Source: Oryzobacter faecalis | Lineage (GTDB): Bacteria; Actinomycetota; Actinomycetes; Actinomycetales; Dermatophilaceae | Assembly: GCF_046764005.1 (NCBI RefSeq) | Contig: NZ_JBKOFW010000002.1 | Location: 496,001-560,000 of the forward strand | Length of the DNA stretch: 64,000 nt | Direction: 5' to 3' | In this document: piece by piece, positions 1 through 8,469 of the stretch | Layout: each line of letters opens with the position of its first letter | Numbering within the stretch: the first letter of the stretch is position 1 | Program-made: the position numbers and the translations under genes | Notes under the pieces: generated by a model | Database searches by the model: none | What the model was told of the DNA's origin: nothing | What the model saw: the letters and a program-made list of their open reading frames with translations, nothing else

Positions 1-27
1 GCCCGCTGGCCGGCGGAGTCAGCGGGC
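1..27 (-). terminator. hairpin at the 3' end of xylB
   Basis: An 8-bp perfect stem (GCCCGCTG at 1-8, CAGCGGGC at 20-27) with an 11-base loop overlaps the xylulokinase stop codon. Its position suggests a transcription terminator without a U tract, as is common in GC-rich actinobacteria. The left side is cut by the window edge. Confidence 0.5.
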
Positions 28-1464
28 GTCGGGGTGGGTGGCGGTCACGAGATCCGCGTAGCGCTCGCGGACCTCGGCCCCACGGGCGAGGTCGCCCGGG
101 TCGACCGTGACGTCGACGTCGACCGGCCACGCCGGGGGGCTGGCCGCCCCCGACAGCGCCCACGCCGCCTGGCGCGCCGCCCCTGCGGCGACGTACTCAC
201 CCGGTGCGGGCACGGCCACCGGCGCCCCGAACAGGTCGGGTGCGATCTCCTGCACCGCCTGCGACGCCGCGGCTCCGCCGACGAGGAGCACCCGCTCGAC
301 CGGGCAGCCGACCGCCCGCACCCGGTCGACGGCGTCGGCGAGCCCGAGGAGCATCCCTTCGACGACCGCGCGGGCGAGGTTCTCGGGGGTCGCGTTGGCG
401 CGGGTCAGCCCGTGCAGGGACCCGGTGGCCGTCGGGAGGTTGGGCGTGCGCTCGCCGTCGAGGTAGGGCAGGAGGGTGAGGCCCCCGGCCCCGGGCTCCG
501 CGGCGAGGGCCAGCCGGTCGAGCCCGGCGTGGTCGGTACCGAGAAGGGCGGCCCCGGCCGTGAGGACGCGAGCGGCGTTGAGCGTGCACACGAGCGGGAG
601 GAAACCGCCCTCGGCGTCGGCGAAGGACTGGACGGCACCGGTCGGGTCGGCCGCCGCCCGGTCGTGGCGCGCGAAGGCGGTGCCGGACGTGCCGAGCGAG
701 ACGACGACGTCCCCGGGAGTGAGCCCGAGGCCCATCGCCGCCCCCATGTTGTCGCCCGTGCCGGCGGCCACGGCCATCCCGTGGATCCCGCTCCCCGCGT
801 GGGCCGGGCTGTGCCCCACCGTCTCCGAGGGCGCGGCGACCCGCGGGACGTCGAGGTGCGCGCCCGCGTCCCCGACCGCGTGGCGCAGGAGGTCCTCGCG
901 GTAGGAGCGCGTGCCCGCGGACCAGTAGCCGGTGCCCGACGCGTCGCCGCCGTCGGTGGTCCAGCCACCGCGCGCGCCGGCCTCCCCGAGGATCCGGCCG
1001 GTGAGCCAGTCGTGGGGGAGGACGCAGCGCACCGCCCGCCGGAGGTGGTCGGGCTCGTGCACCGCCATCCAGCGCAGCTTGCTGACCGTCGTGGCCGCGA
1101 CCGGGACGACGCCGGTGGCGTCGGCCCAGGCCTGCGCGCCGAGCTCGTCGACGAGGTCGGCGGCGGCCCGCGCGGAGCGGGTGTCGTTCCACAGCAGGGC
1201 CGGACGGACCACCTCGTCGTGCTCGTCGAGGAGCACCATGCCGTGCTGCTGCCCGCCGACCGACACCGCCGCGACCCCGTCGAGGAGCCCGCCGGAGGTG
1301 GCCTCCTCCCAGGCCGACCACCAGTGCCGTGGGTCGACCTCGGTGCCGTCGGGGTGCGAGGCGCGCCCGCTGCGGACGACCTCGCCGGTCTCCGCGTCGC
1401 GGACGACGACCTTGCACGACTGGGTCGAGGTGTCGACCCCGGCGACGAGCGGTCGGTCGGTCAT
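19..1464 (-). CDS. xylB: xylulokinase (FGGY carbohydrate kinase)
   Basis: The 481-residue protein has the usual length and fold markers of FGGY xylulokinases, which phosphorylate D-xylulose to xylulose 5-phosphate in the cytoplasm. Visible motifs are the N-terminal phosphate loop GVDTSTQS (residues 9-16), the sugar-binding GGQQHGMVLLD (about 70-80), WNDTRS (about 93), and AGTGDNMGAA (about 235) carrying the probable catalytic Asp. A late VLLVGGAAASQ matches the second ATPase subdomain. The ATG is preceded by GGAGG (minus strand) at good spacing. No xylA or xylose transporter is present here, so xylitol or arabitol breakdown is also possible. Other FGGY sugars cannot be excluded, but the QHG signature favours xylulose. 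Confidence 0.93.
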   Translation of the reverse strand: MTDRPLVAGVDTSTQSCKVVVRDAETGEVVRSGRASHPDGTEVDPRHWWSAWEEATSGGLLDGVAAVSVGGQQHGMVLLDEHDEVVRPALLWNDTRSARAAADLVDELGAQAWADATGVVPVAATTVSKLRWMAVHEPDHLRRAVRCVLPHDWLTGRILGEAGARGGWTTDGGDASGTGYWSAGTRSYREDLLRHAVGDAGAHLDVPRVAAPSETVGHSPAHAGSGIHGMAVAAGTGDNMGAAMGLGLTPGDVVVSLGTSGTAFARHDRAAADPTGAVQSFADAEGGFLPLVCTLNAARVLTAGAALLGTDHAGLDRLALAAEPGAGGLTLLPYLDGERTPNLPTATGSLHGLTRANATPENLARAVVEGMLLGLADAVDRVRAVGCPVERVLLVGGAAASQAVQEIAPDLFGAPVAVPAPGEYVAAGAARQAAWALSGAASPPAWPVDVDVTVDPGDLARGAEVRERYADLVTATHPDAR

Positions 1465-1507
1465 GCGTCCTCCTGGGGCGTGCGGCCTCGCGCGCCGGGT
1501 GCGACGA

Positions 1508-1540
1508 CGGCCCGGTCCGATCCTCTCAGGGACCGGGCCG
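1508..1540. terminator. 11-bp hairpin between the esterase gene and xylB
   Basis: CGGCCCGGTCC (1508-1518) pairs perfectly with GGACCGGGCCG (1530-1540) across an 11-base loop. It lies downstream of the minus-strand SGNH esterase gene and upstream of the xylB ribosome-binding site, so it probably ends the esterase transcript and separates the two units. Confidence 0.6.
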
Positions 1541-1616
1541 GGCCGTCATGACCGGACCACCGGGCGGGACCCCGCTCGACGAGTCCTCGGGTGTGGTCGT
1601 CTCGCGGGGGCCGGGG

Positions 1617-2666
1617 TCAGCGGACGGCGTGCTCCCGGGCCTGGATGGCGGCGTAGCGGCGGTCGGCGGCGTCGATGCTCGCCCGGCTCGACAGGTCGAC
1701 CCCTGCCTTCGCGGCCGCGGCCTTCGCCTCCGGTGTCGTGAGGTCGGGTACGACGAACAGCTCCGGCGCGATCGACGCGTCGAGGGTCGCGTACTGGCGC
1801 TGCTGCTCGGCGAGCCGCTTCGAGGACCCCGCCGCCTTCGTCATCAGGGCGGGGCTCGCGGTGACGGTGGCGCCGGTGACGAGCGGGCTGACGACCGGGG
1901 TGTAGCCGCTGGAGTGGCCGGACCGGTTGGGGTGGTACGACTCGACGACCGGGTTCGAGAGCCCGTTGATGTACTCGACGTCGTCGCAGACGGCGTGGCC
2001 GACGAACCGCGAGGTCGGGTTGGCGAAGGAGAACCCGGCGGCGGAGGCGCGCCCGCTCGTCACGGAGTTGATGAGGTCGGCGGTGGCGTTGAGGCGCGTC
2101 ATCTCGCTGCCCGAGAACCAGGTGAGCAGGTTGCAGTCCTCGCCGTTGAAGATCCGCGGGTAGCCGACGACCGTCACCTTCGCCTGCGGCGAGCGCGCCT
2201 TGATCTGCGCGTAGAGAGAGCTCAGGGCGGTCGGCAGGGTGTTGCGGATGTAGCTCTCGGCCTTGTCGATCGCCCCGTTGCAGTTGCTCAGCCAGGCCGG
2301 CTGGGCGCACGTGGTGAGGACGTCGACGAAGCCGGCGTCGTTGCCGCCGATCGAGATCGTCACGTAGTTCGTGCCGGCGCCGAGCGCGGAGAGCTGGGTG
2401 TTCGTGACGTCGGGGATCTTCGCGCCGGAGCACGCCCGGAAGTTCAGGGCGTACCCGCGGGCGGAGGCGATGAGCGAGGGGTAGGCGTACACCGACCGGA
2501 GGCACGAGGTGCCGTCGACGATGTAGCTGCGGGTCCCGGTGCCCGAGGAGTAGCTGTCGCCCAGCGCGACGTAGGAGGGGGCGGCGGCCGTGGCCGGCGC
2601 GGCGGAGACGACGAGGGCGGTCACCGCGGAGAGCGCGGCGGCGGCCAGGGCACGACGGTGGGCCAT
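1617..2666 (-). CDS. secreted SGNH/GDSL-family esterase or lipase
   Basis: This 349-residue protein starts with a classical signal peptide (basic MAHRRA, then an Ala-rich core ending ATAAA near residue 29). The mature part carries the SGNH blocks: GDSYSSG with nucleophile Ser38, an Arg-Ala-Cys-Ser-Gly block (FRACSGAKI), SIGGNDAGF with the oxyanion Gly/Asn (about 113-121), and YHPN with catalytic His near 245. It resembles Streptomyces extracellular lipases and esterases of this clan. The last 80 residues are Ala/Lys/Asp-rich and helical, beyond the catalytic fold. The reading frame stays open far upstream, but GGAGG stands just before the chosen ATG and the signal peptide fixes the start. Substrate unknown. 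Confidence 0.9.
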   Translation of the reverse strand: MAHRRALAAAALSAVTALVVSAAPATAAAPSYVALGDSYSSGTGTRSYIVDGTSCLRSVYAYPSLIASARGYALNFRACSGAKIPDVTNTQLSALGAGTNYVTISIGGNDAGFVDVLTTCAQPAWLSNCNGAIDKAESYIRNTLPTALSSLYAQIKARSPQAKVTVVGYPRIFNGEDCNLLTWFSGSEMTRLNATADLINSVTSGRASAAGFSFANPTSRFVGHAVCDDVEYINGLSNPVVESYHPNRSGHSSGYTPVVSPLVTGATVTASPALMTKAAGSSKRLAEQQRQYATLDASIAPELFVVPDLTTPEAKAAAAKAGVDLSSRASIDAADRRYAAIQAREHAVR

Positions 2667-2835
2667 GGGACCTCCAGACGACGATGTGTGGATGGCGGCG
2701 ACGCTACTCGCTGGTAGGCCGGTCGCGCCTGCCGAGCGGGACCGGGGGTGGAGGTCCCGCGGGCAGCGCCGGACGACGCGGCCGAGGGCGTGGCACCGCC
2801 GTGGACCTCCCGCCGGCCCGCGTGCCACCACCGCA

Positions 2836-2841
2836 TAGCAT
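2836..2841 (+). promoter_or_regulatory. leaderless -10 box TAGCAT
   Basis: TAGCAT ends 6 bases before the ATG of the sucrase/ferredoxin-like gene and no ribosome-binding site is visible, the arrangement of a leaderless actinobacterial mRNA. Inference from position only. Confidence 0.5.
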
Positions 2842-2847
2842 CGCGGG

Positions 2848-3738
2848 ATGGCCATGACCGACCTCTCGCGCTGCTCGGCGGCGTCGCGGCACCGCGCCGA
2901 CCCGCAGGCGGGCACGGCACCCGTCGCGTCGCGGTGGCTGCTCGTCGAGCACCCCGGACCGTGGGCCAAGAAGCCGATGCAGACCCCGCCCCTCCTCGGC
3001 GCGCTGGGCCGGGAGGTCGAGGACGCGGCCGCCTCCTTCGGTGGCAAGGTCCTCCTCGTCCGCCGCCCGGGTCGCCGCGACGAGGGCGACGCACAGAACG
3101 CCTGGTACGCCGTCGACACCGTGCGCCGCACATGGGTCCGCGGCCTGTGGCGCACCTCCGACGACCTCCACACCGCCGCCCAGGCGCTCGGCTCGCCCCT
3201 CAGCGCGAGCGACGAGGACGCCGACCCGATGCTCCTCGTGTGCACGCACGGCGTCCGCGACGCCTGCTGCGCCGTGCGGGGCCGGCCCATCGTCGCCACC
3301 CTCGCCCGCGCGCTGCCCGACGAGGTGTGGGAGTGCACGCACCTGGGCGGGCACCGGTTCTCCGGCACGCTCCTGTCGCTGCCGGACGGGACCTGCCTCG
3401 GGCGACTCGACCCGGACACCGCGCTCGCCACCGTCACCTCGCTGCGGGAGGGCGCGGTCGACGCCGCCTTCCTCCGCGGTACCTCGCGCTGGATCCCACC
3501 GGTGCAGGCGGCCCTCGTCGCCGTGCTCGGGGCGCACGGGCCGGGCTCGGTCGACGACCTCGTCCCGGGGCTCGTCGAGGAGGACGGCGACCGCACGACG
3601 GTCGAGGTCCTCGGGCGCCGGGGGCTGCCGCCGCGCACCGTCGTCCGGGTCACGGCCGAGGCGCTGCCCGAGGCGCCGCTGTCGTGCGGTGACGAGGCCA
3701 AGGCGCACACGGCCTACCGCACCGAGCTCACGGGGTGA
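2848..3738 (+). CDS. sucrase/ferredoxin-like (Suc/Fer) protein
   Basis: The 296-residue protein matches the Suc_Fer-like family, a thioredoxin-fold [2Fe-2S] group named after a yeast gene but without proven sucrase activity. The diagnostic block CTHGVRDACCAVRG (about 132-145) supplies clustered cysteines, and HLGGHRFSG (about 164-172) supplies the conserved histidines. An N-terminal WLLVEHPGPW block is also typical. It is a single-gene unit with a leaderless promoter, facing the divergent esterase. It ends 12 bases from the convergent phosphoesterase. A redox role is likely and its partner is unknown. Confidence 0.88.
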   Translation: MAMTDLSRCSAASRHRADPQAGTAPVASRWLLVEHPGPWAKKPMQTPPLLGALGREVEDAAASFGGKVLLVRRPGRRDEGDAQNAWYAVDTVRRTWVRGLWRTSDDLHTAAQALGSPLSASDEDADPMLLVCTHGVRDACCAVRGRPIVATLARALPDEVWECTHLGGHRFSGTLLSLPDGTCLGRLDPDTALATVTSLREGAVDAAFLRGTSRWIPPVQAALVAVLGAHGPGSVDDLVPGLVEEDGDRTTVEVLGRRGLPPRTVVRVTAEALPEAPLSCGDEAKAHTAYRTELTG

Positions 3739-3750
3739 CGCGGGCCGTCC

Positions 3751-6030
3751 TCAGGGCGTGACGCCCGGGCCGACGAGGGTGGCGACGACGGACGGGGTGC
3801 CCGACGGCGAGGGCGTCGGCGACGCCGTGGCCGTGCTCGCCGGGTCGGCCGCGGCGACGGGCTCGGTCGTGACCTCCCCGTCCGGGGTGCAGGTGCGGCT
3901 GGGGTCGGCCTCGCGCTCGTCGACCCGGCGGCCGTTGACGAGCGAGACGTCGTCGTACGCCGGCCGCCCCTCGATGACGTCGCGGAAGCGGTAGCGCGTC
4001 AGCGTCGCGAGCCGGCAGTCGGTGCCGAAGGTGAGGACGTCGAACGCCGACGGCTGACCGACGAGCTCCTCACCGGCCTCGCCGGCGAGGAAGTGCGTCA
4101 GCGGACCACCACCGGTGAACGTGCCGGCCTGGACCCGGTTGCCCTCGAGGTCGACCGAGTGCATGTGGCCGTTCGCGGTCACGCCGGCCTCGACGCCCTG
4201 CACCGCCCACGGCTCGTGCGCGACGACGAGGTCGGCGACAGGGCGCCCGGTGAACGAGGCCACGAACGCCTCGCGCGCCGGGACCTGCTTGGCGGGCGAC
4301 CCCTTGCCCGAGTCGCCGAACCACCGTGGGTCGTTGAAGCCGCGGATGCGGACACCCCCGGCGACGACCTCGGTGTAGTCGCCGTCGCCGCCCTGGAGCA
4401 GGACGACGTTCGGGATGCGCGCCATCCGGTCGACGACCGCCGTGTCGGTCGCGCTCGTCGCGTCGTGGTTGCCCTTGGTGAACAGGTACGGCACGCCGAG
4501 CGACTCGATGCCGGCGAAGATGCCCGCGGCCTCGCCCTCCTCGACGGTGCCGAAGTTGAGCAGGTCCCCGGCGTCGATGACGAGGTCGATCGACTCCTCC
4601 TCGATGACGGTGCGCATCAGCGGGTACTGGTTGCCGCCGTGGATGTCGCTGACGAGGAGCACGCGCAGGGACGTGTCGGCCTCGAGCGGTGCCGCGGAGT
4701 ACTTCTGCTGCAGTGCCGTCGAGAGGGCGATGAGGTTGCGCAGGTAGGGGGCCACCTGGGTCGCGCGGGTCTCGACGTCGGAGAGGATGCCCTGGTTGCG
4801 CTGCAGCGTGCCGAGGACGCCGGTCGTCGTGAACGTCTCCTGGCGGTCGGGCTGGTAGGTGGCCCACAGGGACCCGCCGACCGCGGCGGTCGACGTGAGC
4901 CAGCCGACGAGGCCGGCCACGACGAGCGCGGTCGGCGGCCGGCGCCGGGTCACGGCGGCCCACCCGCCGAGGACGAGGAGGACGACACCGAGGGCGCCGG
5001 CGGTGAACCGGACGACGACGTCGACCGCGGCGTCGCGGATCGCCTGGCTCAGCTCCTCCGGCCCGGGGCGCAGCGTCGCCAGGGAGACACCCGGCCGGGA
5101 GAGCACCTCGGTGATGTTGGCCTTGACCTGCGGGACGGCGTGGATGCCGGGGGCGGCGCCACCGAAGCCGACGACGATGTCGCCGAACGCCGTGGTCGCC
5201 ACGAGGTCTGAGCTGCGGGCGGGGTTCGGGTCGAGGGAGACGGACGCCTGGTAGTTGCGGGTCTCCGCGGTCACGGGCGCGACCGAGGTCGCCGAGATGC
5301 CCGCGAACGCGCACGCAGCCGTGAGCCCGGCGGCGGCGAGGGTGTGGCGCACCCGCCTCGACCCGACCCGGTGACCCGACCACCACCAGACGCCCACGGC
5401 CGTGACGAGCGGCCACAGCACCGTGAGCGCCGCGACGACGCGCTCGTGCAGCCCGAACAGCCCTCCGCCGAGGGCGAACCCGAGCCCCAGCGACGCAACG
5501 GCGAGGGTGAGGACGACCGCTGCGGGCCGCGCGACCCGCGGCCGGAGGACGGCGGCCCCACCCTCCTGCGCCGCGAACCACGGCCAGGCGGCGAGCAGCG
5601 CGAAGGAGAGGGTCGCGACCACGGTGTGCGCCGCCGACGACTCGGTGCGCGACGGCAGCGGGAGGGCGGCGACACCGAGCGTCGCGACACCGGCGGCGGC
5701 GAGGAGGACGCGACCGGGCCGGCGCGCGGCCTCCAGCCCCCACGCGGTGACGAGGTGGGCGAGCCCGGTGACGACGAGCGCGCTCGTCATGATCCAGCGG
5801 TGCGGGGTCGCGGACGAGGCGAGGGCCGAGATCGACTCGCGGGCCTGGTCGAACCCGCCGGGCTGGGTGGCGGCCGCCCACGTCCACCCTCCGATGAGGG
5901 ACACGACCGCGGTGAGGGCGCTGAGGACGGCCGTGCGGGGGTGGCCGACGAGCCGCCTGACCCGGGCGCGCCCGGACCCCGTGGTGCGACCCGCCCCGGG
6001 GGCGGACGTGGTCGGGCGCGGCTCGGCCAT
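3751..6030 (-). CDS. membrane protein: DUF998-like domain fused to a metallophosphoesterase
   Basis: A 759-residue protein with three parts. Residues about 35-230 form several transmembrane helices with the DUF998-like signature FDQARESISALAS. A middle part has two or more further membrane segments (about 340-400). The C-terminal part (about 455-690) is a calcineurin-like phosphoesterase with SDIHGG, GDLLNFG, KGNHDAT, HEPW and NGHMHS, giving all metal ligands. The tail is low-complexity Thr/Pro/Ser. The second half alone resembles actinobacterial membrane metallophosphatases, and the DUF998 fusion is less usual. The open frame continues upstream through the neighbouring genes, but ATG 6030 with a TAGGGT box 7 bases before it is the natural start. 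Substrate unknown. Confidence 0.87.
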   Translation of the reverse strand: MAEPRPTTSAPGAGRTTGSGRARVRRLVGHPRTAVLSALTAVVSLIGGWTWAAATQPGGFDQARESISALASSATPHRWIMTSALVVTGLAHLVTAWGLEAARRPGRVLLAAAGVATLGVAALPLPSRTESSAAHTVVATLSFALLAAWPWFAAQEGGAAVLRPRVARPAAVVLTLAVASLGLGFALGGGLFGLHERVVAALTVLWPLVTAVGVWWWSGHRVGSRRVRHTLAAAGLTAACAFAGISATSVAPVTAETRNYQASVSLDPNPARSSDLVATTAFGDIVVGFGGAAPGIHAVPQVKANITEVLSRPGVSLATLRPGPEELSQAIRDAAVDVVVRFTAGALGVVLLVLGGWAAVTRRRPPTALVVAGLVGWLTSTAAVGGSLWATYQPDRQETFTTTGVLGTLQRNQGILSDVETRATQVAPYLRNLIALSTALQQKYSAAPLEADTSLRVLLVSDIHGGNQYPLMRTVIEEESIDLVIDAGDLLNFGTVEEGEAAGIFAGIESLGVPYLFTKGNHDATSATDTAVVDRMARIPNVVLLQGGDGDYTEVVAGGVRIRGFNDPRWFGDSGKGSPAKQVPAREAFVASFTGRPVADLVVAHEPWAVQGVEAGVTANGHMHSVDLEGNRVQAGTFTGGGPLTHFLAGEAGEELVGQPSAFDVLTFGTDCRLATLTRYRFRDVIEGRPAYDDVSLVNGRRVDEREADPSRTCTPDGEVTTEPVAAADPASTATASPTPSPSGTPSVVATLVGPGVTP

Positions 6031-6037
6031 GCGGACC

Positions 6038-6060
6038 ACCCTAGGTCGCCGACCTAGGGT
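6038..6060. promoter_or_regulatory. divergent leaderless promoters forming one palindrome
   Basis: CCCTAGGTCG and CGACCTAGGG form a perfect 21-base palindrome at 6039-6059. Each arm contains a TAGGGT -10 hexamer pointing outward: 6055-6060 lies 6 bases before the HAD ATG (6067), and 6043-6038 on the minus strand lies 7 bases before the phosphoesterase ATG (6030). Two leaderless promoters therefore appear to be packed back to back with interleaved elements. Confidence 0.6.
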
Positions 6061-6066
6061 GACGTC

Positions 6067-6753
6067 ATGTCGTCCCCCGTCCCGGCGTCCTCGTCCCCCT
6101 TCGCCGAGCCGTTCGGCGCGGTCCTGCTCGACATGGACGGCACCCTCATCGACTCCATCGGGTCGGTCGAGCGGTCGTGGACGGCGTGGAGCGGCGAGTA
6201 CGGCGTCGACCCGCGCCGGCTGCGCGGCTTCCACGGGGTCACGGCCGAGCAGGTCGTCGCGGCGCTGCTCCCCGAGGACGTCCGCGCCGAGGCGTTCGCG
6301 CGGATCCGGGCCATCGAGGTCGCCGACGTCGAGGGCATCACGGTGCTCCCCGGCGCCGCCGAGCTGCTCGGGATGCTCTCCGCGGGAGGGGTTCCCACGG
6401 CCATCGTCACGTCGAGCACCGACGACCTCGCGGAGGCGCGGCTCACGGCCACGCGGCTGCCGCATCCTCCCGTCGTCGTCACCGCGAGCGACGTCGAGCG
6501 GGGCAAGCCGTTCCCCGACCCGTGGCTGGAGGCGGCGCGCCGGCTCGGCGTCGACCCCTCGGACTGCCTCGTCGTCGAGGACTCCGTCGCCGGGCTGCGG
6601 GCGGCCCGCGAGGCCGGCTGCCGCGGCCTCGTCGGGGTGCTGGGCACGACGCCGAGGGAGGAGCTCCAGGAGGTGGCGCACGTCGTCCTCGACGACGTGT
6701 CGCACCTCGTCACGACCGTCGGGGGTGGCCGGGTCCGGGTCGTCGGGCACTAG
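6067..6753 (+). CDS. HAD-family (beta-phosphoglucomutase-like) phosphatase
   Basis: The 228-residue protein is a HAD subfamily I hydrolase. Motif I is LLDMDGTL with nucleophile Asp22 and general acid Asp24, motif II is IVTSS (about 115-119), motif III is Lys in ERGKPFPDP (about 140), and motif IV is VVEDSVAGLRAA (about 174-185). A helical cap lies between motifs I and II. This pattern fits sugar-phosphate phosphatases of the YniC/GPP type acting in the cytoplasm. It is transcribed divergently from the phosphoesterase by a leaderless promoter. Its TAG stop lies inside the -10 box of the next gene. Confidence 0.92.
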   Translation: MSSPVPASSSPFAEPFGAVLLDMDGTLIDSIGSVERSWTAWSGEYGVDPRRLRGFHGVTAEQVVAALLPEDVRAEAFARIRAIEVADVEGITVLPGAAELLGMLSAGGVPTAIVTSSTDDLAEARLTATRLPHPPVVVTASDVERGKPFPDPWLEAARRLGVDPSDCLVVEDSVAGLRAAREAGCRGLVGVLGTTPREELQEVAHVVLDDVSHLVTTVGGGRVRVVGH

Positions 6754-6756
6754 GTT
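6751..6756 (+). promoter_or_regulatory. -10 box TAGGTT overlapping the HAD stop codon
   Basis: TAGGTT is followed by 6 bases (CTCCCC) and the ATG of the FAD dehydrogenase. Its first three bases are the TAG stop of the HAD gene, so one triplet would serve as translation stop and promoter element. No ribosome-binding site precedes the ATG. Confidence 0.5.
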
Positions 6757-6762
6757 CTCCCC

Positions 6763-8436
6763 ATGGATGCCGACGTCGTCGTCGTCGGGGCCGGCCTCGC
6801 CGGCCTCGTCGCCGCCTGCGAGCTCGCGGAGGCCGGCCGCTCGGTCGTCCTCCTCGACCAGGAGGGCGAGGCGAACCTCGGCGGCCAGGCGTGGTGGAGC
6901 TTCGGCGGCCTGTTCCTCGTCGACAGCCCGGAGCAGCGGCGGATGGGCATCTCCGACAGCGTCGACCTCGCCTGGCAGGACTGGCAGGGCACGGCGGGCT
7001 GGGACCGCCTCGTCGCCGACGACGGGTCGCCGGGCCCGGACCACTGGGGGCGCGCGTGGGCGCGCGCGTACGTCGACTGGGCGGCCGGCGAGAAGAGGTC
7101 GTGGCTGCGCGGGCTCGGCATCTCCTTCTTCCCCGTCGTCGGGTGGGCCGAGCGCGGGGACGGCACCGCCGGCGGGCACGGCAACTCGGTGCCGCGCTTC
7201 CACATCCCGTGGGGCACGGGCACCGGCGTCGTCGCCCCGTTCGAGGCGCGCGTCCGCGAGCACATCGCGGCCGGGCGGGTGTTCTACAAGCCGCGACACC
7301 GGGTCGACGGGCTCGTCGTCACCGGCGGCGCCGTCACCGGTGCGCGCGGTGCGGTTCTCGCCGAGGACGGCTCGCCGCGGGGAGCGGCCAGCAACCGCGA
7401 CGTCGTGGGCGAGTTCGAGTACGGGGGCCAGGCCGTCTTCGTCACCTCGGGCGGCATCGGCGGCAACCACGCCCTCGTCCGCGAGAACTGGCCGGCGCGG
7501 CTGGGGGAGCCGCCGCGCGAGCTGCTCACCGGCGTCCCCGCCTACGTCGACGGACGCATGCTCGCCATCACCGAGGCGGCCGGAGGGAGCGTCGTCAACC
7601 GCGACCGGATGTGGCACTACGTCGAGGGCGTCCGCAACTGGGACCCGGTCTGGCCGGGCCACGCCATCCGCATCCTCCCCGGACCGTCGTCGATGTGGTT
7701 CGACGGAGCCGGAAACCGTCTCCCCGCACCGAACTTCCCCGGGTTCGACACCCTCGCGACGCTGAACCACCTGCGGCACACCGGCTTCGACCACTCGTGG
7801 TTCGTGCTGAACAGCTCGATCGTCGGCAAGGAGTTCGCCCTCTCGGGGTCCGAGCAGAACCTCGACCTCACGAACAGGAGCTGGCGCGACGTCCTCAAGC
7901 GGCCGGTCACCAAGGTCACCCCGTCGGTCAGGGCCTTCCTCGAGCACGGCGAGGACTGGCTCACGGCGCCCACCCTCACCGAGCTCGTCGCGAGGATGAA
8001 CGCCCTCACCCCCGAGGCGCCCCTCGACGCGGCCCGGATCGAGCAGCAGGTCGTCGAGCGCGACCGGCAGGTGGAGAACGCGTACACCAAGGACGCCCAG
8101 GTCGCGGCCATCCGGGTGGCGCGGCGCTACCGGGGCGACCGGCTGACCAAGCGGGCCTTCCCGCTCCACCGCATCCTCGACCCGAAGCACGGCCCGCTCG
8201 TCGCCGTCCGGCTGCGCATCCTGTCGCGCAAGACGCTCGGCGGGCTGCACACCGACCTGTCGGGCCGGGTGCTCACGCCCTCGGGCGAGCCCGTCCCGGG
8301 GCTGTACGCCGCGGGCGAGGTGGCCGGGTTCGGCGGCGGTGGCGTCCACGGGTACCGCGCCCTCGAGGGGACGTTCGTCGGTGGCTGCCTGTTCTCGGGG
8401 AGGACGGCCGGCCGGGCCGCCGCGGCCGCCCTCTGA
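6763..8436 (+). CDS. FAD-binding dehydrogenase (fumarate reductase/KstD-like fold)
   Basis: The 557-residue flavoprotein opens with the dinucleotide-binding motif VVVGAGLAGLVAA (residues 5-17), followed by an acidic strand end (LLDQEGE). It ends with the second FAD block GLYAAGEVAGFGGGGVHG (about 513-530), characteristic of the FAD_binding_2 superfamily that includes succinate/fumarate reductases and 3-ketosteroid delta1-dehydrogenases. It matches a family usually annotated only as FAD-binding dehydrogenase. The central substrate domain contains GQAWWSFGGLFLVDSP, conserved in that group. It has its own leaderless promoter. Physiological substrate is unknown; steroid activity is possible but not shown. 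Confidence 0.88.
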   Translation: MDADVVVVGAGLAGLVAACELAEAGRSVVLLDQEGEANLGGQAWWSFGGLFLVDSPEQRRMGISDSVDLAWQDWQGTAGWDRLVADDGSPGPDHWGRAWARAYVDWAAGEKRSWLRGLGISFFPVVGWAERGDGTAGGHGNSVPRFHIPWGTGTGVVAPFEARVREHIAAGRVFYKPRHRVDGLVVTGGAVTGARGAVLAEDGSPRGAASNRDVVGEFEYGGQAVFVTSGGIGGNHALVRENWPARLGEPPRELLTGVPAYVDGRMLAITEAAGGSVVNRDRMWHYVEGVRNWDPVWPGHAIRILPGPSSMWFDGAGNRLPAPNFPGFDTLATLNHLRHTGFDHSWFVLNSSIVGKEFALSGSEQNLDLTNRSWRDVLKRPVTKVTPSVRAFLEHGEDWLTAPTLTELVARMNALTPEAPLDAARIEQQVVERDRQVENAYTKDAQVAAIRVARRYRGDRLTKRAFPLHRILDPKHGPLVAVRLRILSRKTLGGLHTDLSGRVLTPSGEPVPGLYAAGEVAGFGGGGVHGYRALEGTFVGGCLFSGRTAGRAAAAAL

Positions 8437-8469
8437 CCGCGGCCCGGGGGGCTCACGACCGGCACGGCC

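Noticed and set aside
34..1551. 505-codon open frame on the plus strand opposite xylB, and many similar long frames elsewhere
   Set aside because: GC-rich coding DNA leaves antisense frames open. These translations are Arg/Pro/Gly-rich, lack domains and oppose well-recognised genes.
6031..8349. Upstream extension of the minus-strand phosphoesterase frame to 8349
   Set aside because: The extension runs antisense through the HAD and FAD dehydrogenase genes and encodes low-complexity Arg/Asp/Val sequence. The DUF998 start and the promoter box fix the start at 6030.
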